Below are positions 5,462-7,030 of a stretch of 7,030 bases of DNA, piece after piece; within the stretch, counting starts at the first letter, position 1, and the number at the start of each line of letters is the position of its first letter. The position numbers were made by a program, and so were the translations under genes. Where the stretch lies: NCBI GenBank assembly GCA_964651755.1, contig CAZYZD010000100.1:1-7030 (forward strand), in the 5' to 3' direction. The stretch is from QNZT01 sp964651755. GTDB taxonomy: Bacteria; Campylobacterota; Campylobacteria; Campylobacterales; QNZT01. The notes beneath the pieces are model-generated. The model was not told where the DNA came from, made no database searches, and worked only from the letters and a program-made list of their open reading frames with translations.

Positions 5462-6517
5462 TTATTTCATTCTTCGAATATAAGCATCAGGCTGAATTTT
5501 TTTCAACTGTTTCAGTGCCTGACGTGCTTTTGCAATACTTGGATAAACTCCAGCCAAAACATAAGTCAGCTTTTTACTTTTACTATCTTTTAAGATATAG
5601 GGAATATTCTTTTTATCAAGCTTGCGCAAAAGAGTCTGCAAACCTTTTTTTGTCTTAAAAGCCCCAAGTGAAACATAGTAACCGCCTTTATACGATGTAC
5701 TCTTTTTAACAACTTTCTTTTTGGTAAGTCTTGGAGTTACTACTGATTTGGCTTTAACTACTTTAGGTGCAGCAAAGCTTTTTTTAACAGATTTTGTTTT
5801 TTTAGAGACATTATGCAGCGGCTCTGTTTTTTTTGTTTTTCTAAAAAAAGTACTCTTTTTTTCTGGAGCATCAGGAGTAGTATTCCAGCGAGAAACTGCA
5901 TTTACAGCACCGACATGAAGTGTTGTCTTCTCTTTTGGTTTTTCCTTTAAACGTTCTGTTACATAGGTATTATCACAGGTAGTAGCATTGAAATGATACA
6001 CCACTCCTGCCAGCATTGTATAAGCAATATCTGTCGTATCAGTTTTCCAGAGTGCATTTCCCTCAGCAAAAATGCTTATCTCCGGTATAAAATTGTAACG
6101 GAAACCAAGTCCTCCGGTCAGATATGCCTGGGAAATATCATATTTATGACCGTTTGAAACAATATCATCACTCAATATTTCATAACCCGCACCAAATGTA
6201 ATATAAGGCACTACATGATACTGCTCTTCTCCATCTACTTCGATCAATCCATAAATGCGCTGCAAATCAACCGTACCGGAACTCTCTTTTATATCAATAC
6301 TGTCGATACGGTCGTAACCTACGACAAGACCGTAAAACGGCGTCAGCATTACTGTACCACGTATACCATATAAAGCATCATCACGCATTTTTGAATTTTC
6401 ATCTGTAAAATTTTGTCCAAAATGTACACCGGCATGATAGCTAAACGGAGGTTCCTGGGATGCCTGAAGTTGTACCATTCCCAGTGCGAACAGGATCAAA
6501 AACGATATATTTTTCAT
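5462..6517 (-). CDS. outer-membrane beta-barrel with C-terminal SPOR domain
   Basis: 351-residue envelope protein in three parts. Residues 1-20 are a Sec signal peptide (KNISFLILFALGMVQLQAS, cleavage near S20). Residues about 25-177 look like a small OmpA/OprF-like barrel: alternating polar/aromatic strands, many Gly and Tyr, ending in YTMLAGVVYHFN as a last barrel strand. Residues about 180-275 are a basic, Lys/Thr/Ser/Pro-rich linker long enough to reach into the periplasm. Residues 278-351 are a SPOR domain (GGYYVSLGAFKTKKGL...YVLAGVYPSIAKARQALKQLK), a fold that binds peptidoglycan stripped of its stem peptides. Barrel proteins usually tether to the wall with an OmpA-type domain, so the SPOR end is unusual. 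AGAGGA lies about 9 bases before the ATG at 6517. A second SPOR gene lies just upstream, separated by a terminator. Inferred role: linking the outer membrane to the wall, perhaps at division sites. Confidence 0.85.
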   Translation of the reverse strand: MKNISFLILFALGMVQLQASQEPPFSYHAGVHFGQNFTDENSKMRDDALYGIRGTVMLTPFYGLVVGYDRIDSIDIKESSGTVDLQRIYGLIEVDGEEQYHVVPYITFGAGYEILSDDIVSNGHKYDISQAYLTGGLGFRYNFIPEISIFAEGNALWKTDTTDIAYTMLAGVVYHFNATTCDNTYVTERLKEKPKEKTTLHVGAVNAVSRWNTTPDAPEKKSTFFRKTKKTEPLHNVSKKTKSVKKSFAAPKVVKAKSVVTPRLTKKKVVKKSTSYKGGYYVSLGAFKTKKGLQTLLRKLDKKNIPYILKDSKSKKLTYVLAGVYPSIAKARQALKQLKKIQPDAYIRRMK

Positions 6518-6580
6518 GTAAGAATTCCTCTATATAAATTAATCTCTGATTCATATATCGGAATATAAAAAAATATCTTT
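6518..6580 (-). promoter_or_regulatory. probable promoter/leader of the barrel-SPOR gene
   Basis: The barrel-SPOR gene sits directly after an intrinsic terminator, so it needs its own promoter in this very AT-rich gap. On the minus strand TATATT (6567-6562) and TATATG (6557-6552) are possible -10 boxes. Neither has a good -35, but T-rich sequence lies upstream. The exact site is uncertain. Confidence 0.3.
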
Positions 6581-6633
6581 AATAAAAAATACACTTTGCT
6601 TCAGCAACTGAAAAAATTGTACTGAAGCAAAGT
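6581..6633 (-). terminator. intrinsic terminator of the upstream SPOR gene
   Basis: ACTTTGCTTCAG (6593-6604) and CTGAAGCAAAGT (6622-6633) form a perfect 12-bp stem around a 17-base loop, in which CAA/TTG can pair further. On the minus strand the stem is followed by GTATTTTTTATT (6592-6581), giving the U-tract. It lies 20 bases past the stop codon of the SPOR gene at 6654. On the plus strand only a TTTT follows, so it is directed at the minus strand. Confidence 0.88.
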
Positions 6634-6653
6634 TTTAGAAGGAGGAAAGAAAG

Positions 6654-7030
6654 TTACGGAAATCTTTTAACAAATGCTTTTGCGGACAATCTTTTAAGAT
6701 AGCGCAATGCCACAGCAGCCTCTTTTCTACTCTCATATGGACCGACAAGTACTAGTGTCGCTTCTTTTCCAAAACGCTCTGTATTATAAAGTACATACGG
6801 ATATTTTTTACGCTCTAATCTGGAGGTGAGCATTTCACCATTGCCTTTGAAAAGCGCAGCCATCTGCACATAGAAACCTTCCGGAATATTTGCACTTTCA
6901 GAAGTCTCTACAGCTGTTTCCGGAGCTTGTACATCTACCACACACTTTACTTTTTCATCTACAACTTCTTCAACCGGAGCTTGCTCTACCACTTCTGATT
7001 GCTGTACAACCTGCGGCTCACTCTGCAACT
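6654..7030 (-). CDS. SPOR-domain protein, N-terminus outside the window
   Basis: C-terminal part (about 125 residues) of a protein whose frame stays open to the right edge; the start is not in the window, and the TTG at 7028 is not a credible start. Seen: a Glu/Val/Gln-rich acidic low-complexity linker (QVVQQSEVVEQAPVEEVV), then a SPOR domain of about 73 residues from PEGFYVQMAALF to the end, including YPYVLY, ATLVLVGPYESRKEAAVALRYL and FVKRFP. The SPOR domain aligns by eye over its full length with that of the next gene (Y-P-Y/I-P-Y, V-x-x-G-x-Y-x-S, A-x-x-A-L-x-x-L-K, A-[FY]-[VI]-[KR]-R), so the two are paralogues at least in this domain. The linker is acidic here and basic in the neighbour. 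SPOR domains bind denuded septal peptidoglycan; the N-terminal part cannot be known from this window. Confidence 0.85.
   Translation of the reverse strand, partial: LQSEPQVVQQSEVVEQAPVEEVVDEKVKCVVDVQAPETAVETSESANIPEGFYVQMAALFKGNGEMLTSRLERKKYPYVLYNTERFGKEATLVLVGPYESRKEAAVALRYLKRLSAKAFVKRFP

Noticed and set aside
1..7030. CRISPR array, tRNA/rRNA, insertion sequence, toxin-antitoxin or defence cassette
   Set aside because: I saw no regularly spaced repeats, no tRNA-like fold, no transposase motifs or terminal inverted repeats, and the coding space is filled by envelope and metabolic genes.

Overview
The window looks like chromosomal DNA from a member of the Campylobacterota (Epsilonproteobacteria), most like the free-living sulfur-oxidising Sulfurovum/Sulfuricurvum/Sulfurimonas type. 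That placement is an inference. It rests on an aminofutalosine synthase (MqnE) of the futalosine menaquinone pathway, small compact genes, Lys/Ile-rich proteins with A/T-rich intergenic gaps, and a moderate GC content. Short stretches counted by hand give about 43% GC in the HAD gene (1681-1740) and about 32% in the left-edge gene (121-180).

Layout. (1) 1-882, minus strand: an AT-rich, secreted kelch-repeat lipoprotein. It is broken near the window edge by a frameshift at a six-G run (57-62); the kelch repeat continues in another frame up to position 1. (2) 1051-1878, plus strand: a Cof-type HAD phosphatase, divergent from the lipoprotein. (3) 1868-3076, minus strand: a Tat-exported DUF1501 protein whose stop codon lies inside the 3' end of the HAD gene (tail-to-tail overlap). 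(4) 5400-3271, minus strand: a probable operon of mqnE, a YqiA-like alpha/beta-hydrolase esterase joined by a TAATG stop/start overlap, and a small three-helix membrane protein of unknown role. (5) 7030-5462, minus strand: two genes that both end in a SPOR peptidoglycan-binding domain. The upstream one is cut by the window edge and ends in a clear intrinsic terminator. The downstream one joins an outer-membrane beta-barrel to a long Lys-rich linker and a SPOR domain.

Most of the content is cell-envelope and housekeeping: menaquinone synthesis, envelope-peptidoglycan tethering, one Tat-exported protein and one surface lipoprotein. I see no CRISPR array, transposase, tRNA, rRNA, toxin-antitoxin pair or recognisable defence system, and no convincing undescribed multi-gene system. 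The points most worth following up are the frameshifted, compositionally distinct kelch lipoprotein and the paired SPOR genes, one of which is an unusual barrel-linker-SPOR fusion. No gene-free stretch exceeds 300 bases; the longest gaps are 883-1050, 3077-3270 and 6518-6653.
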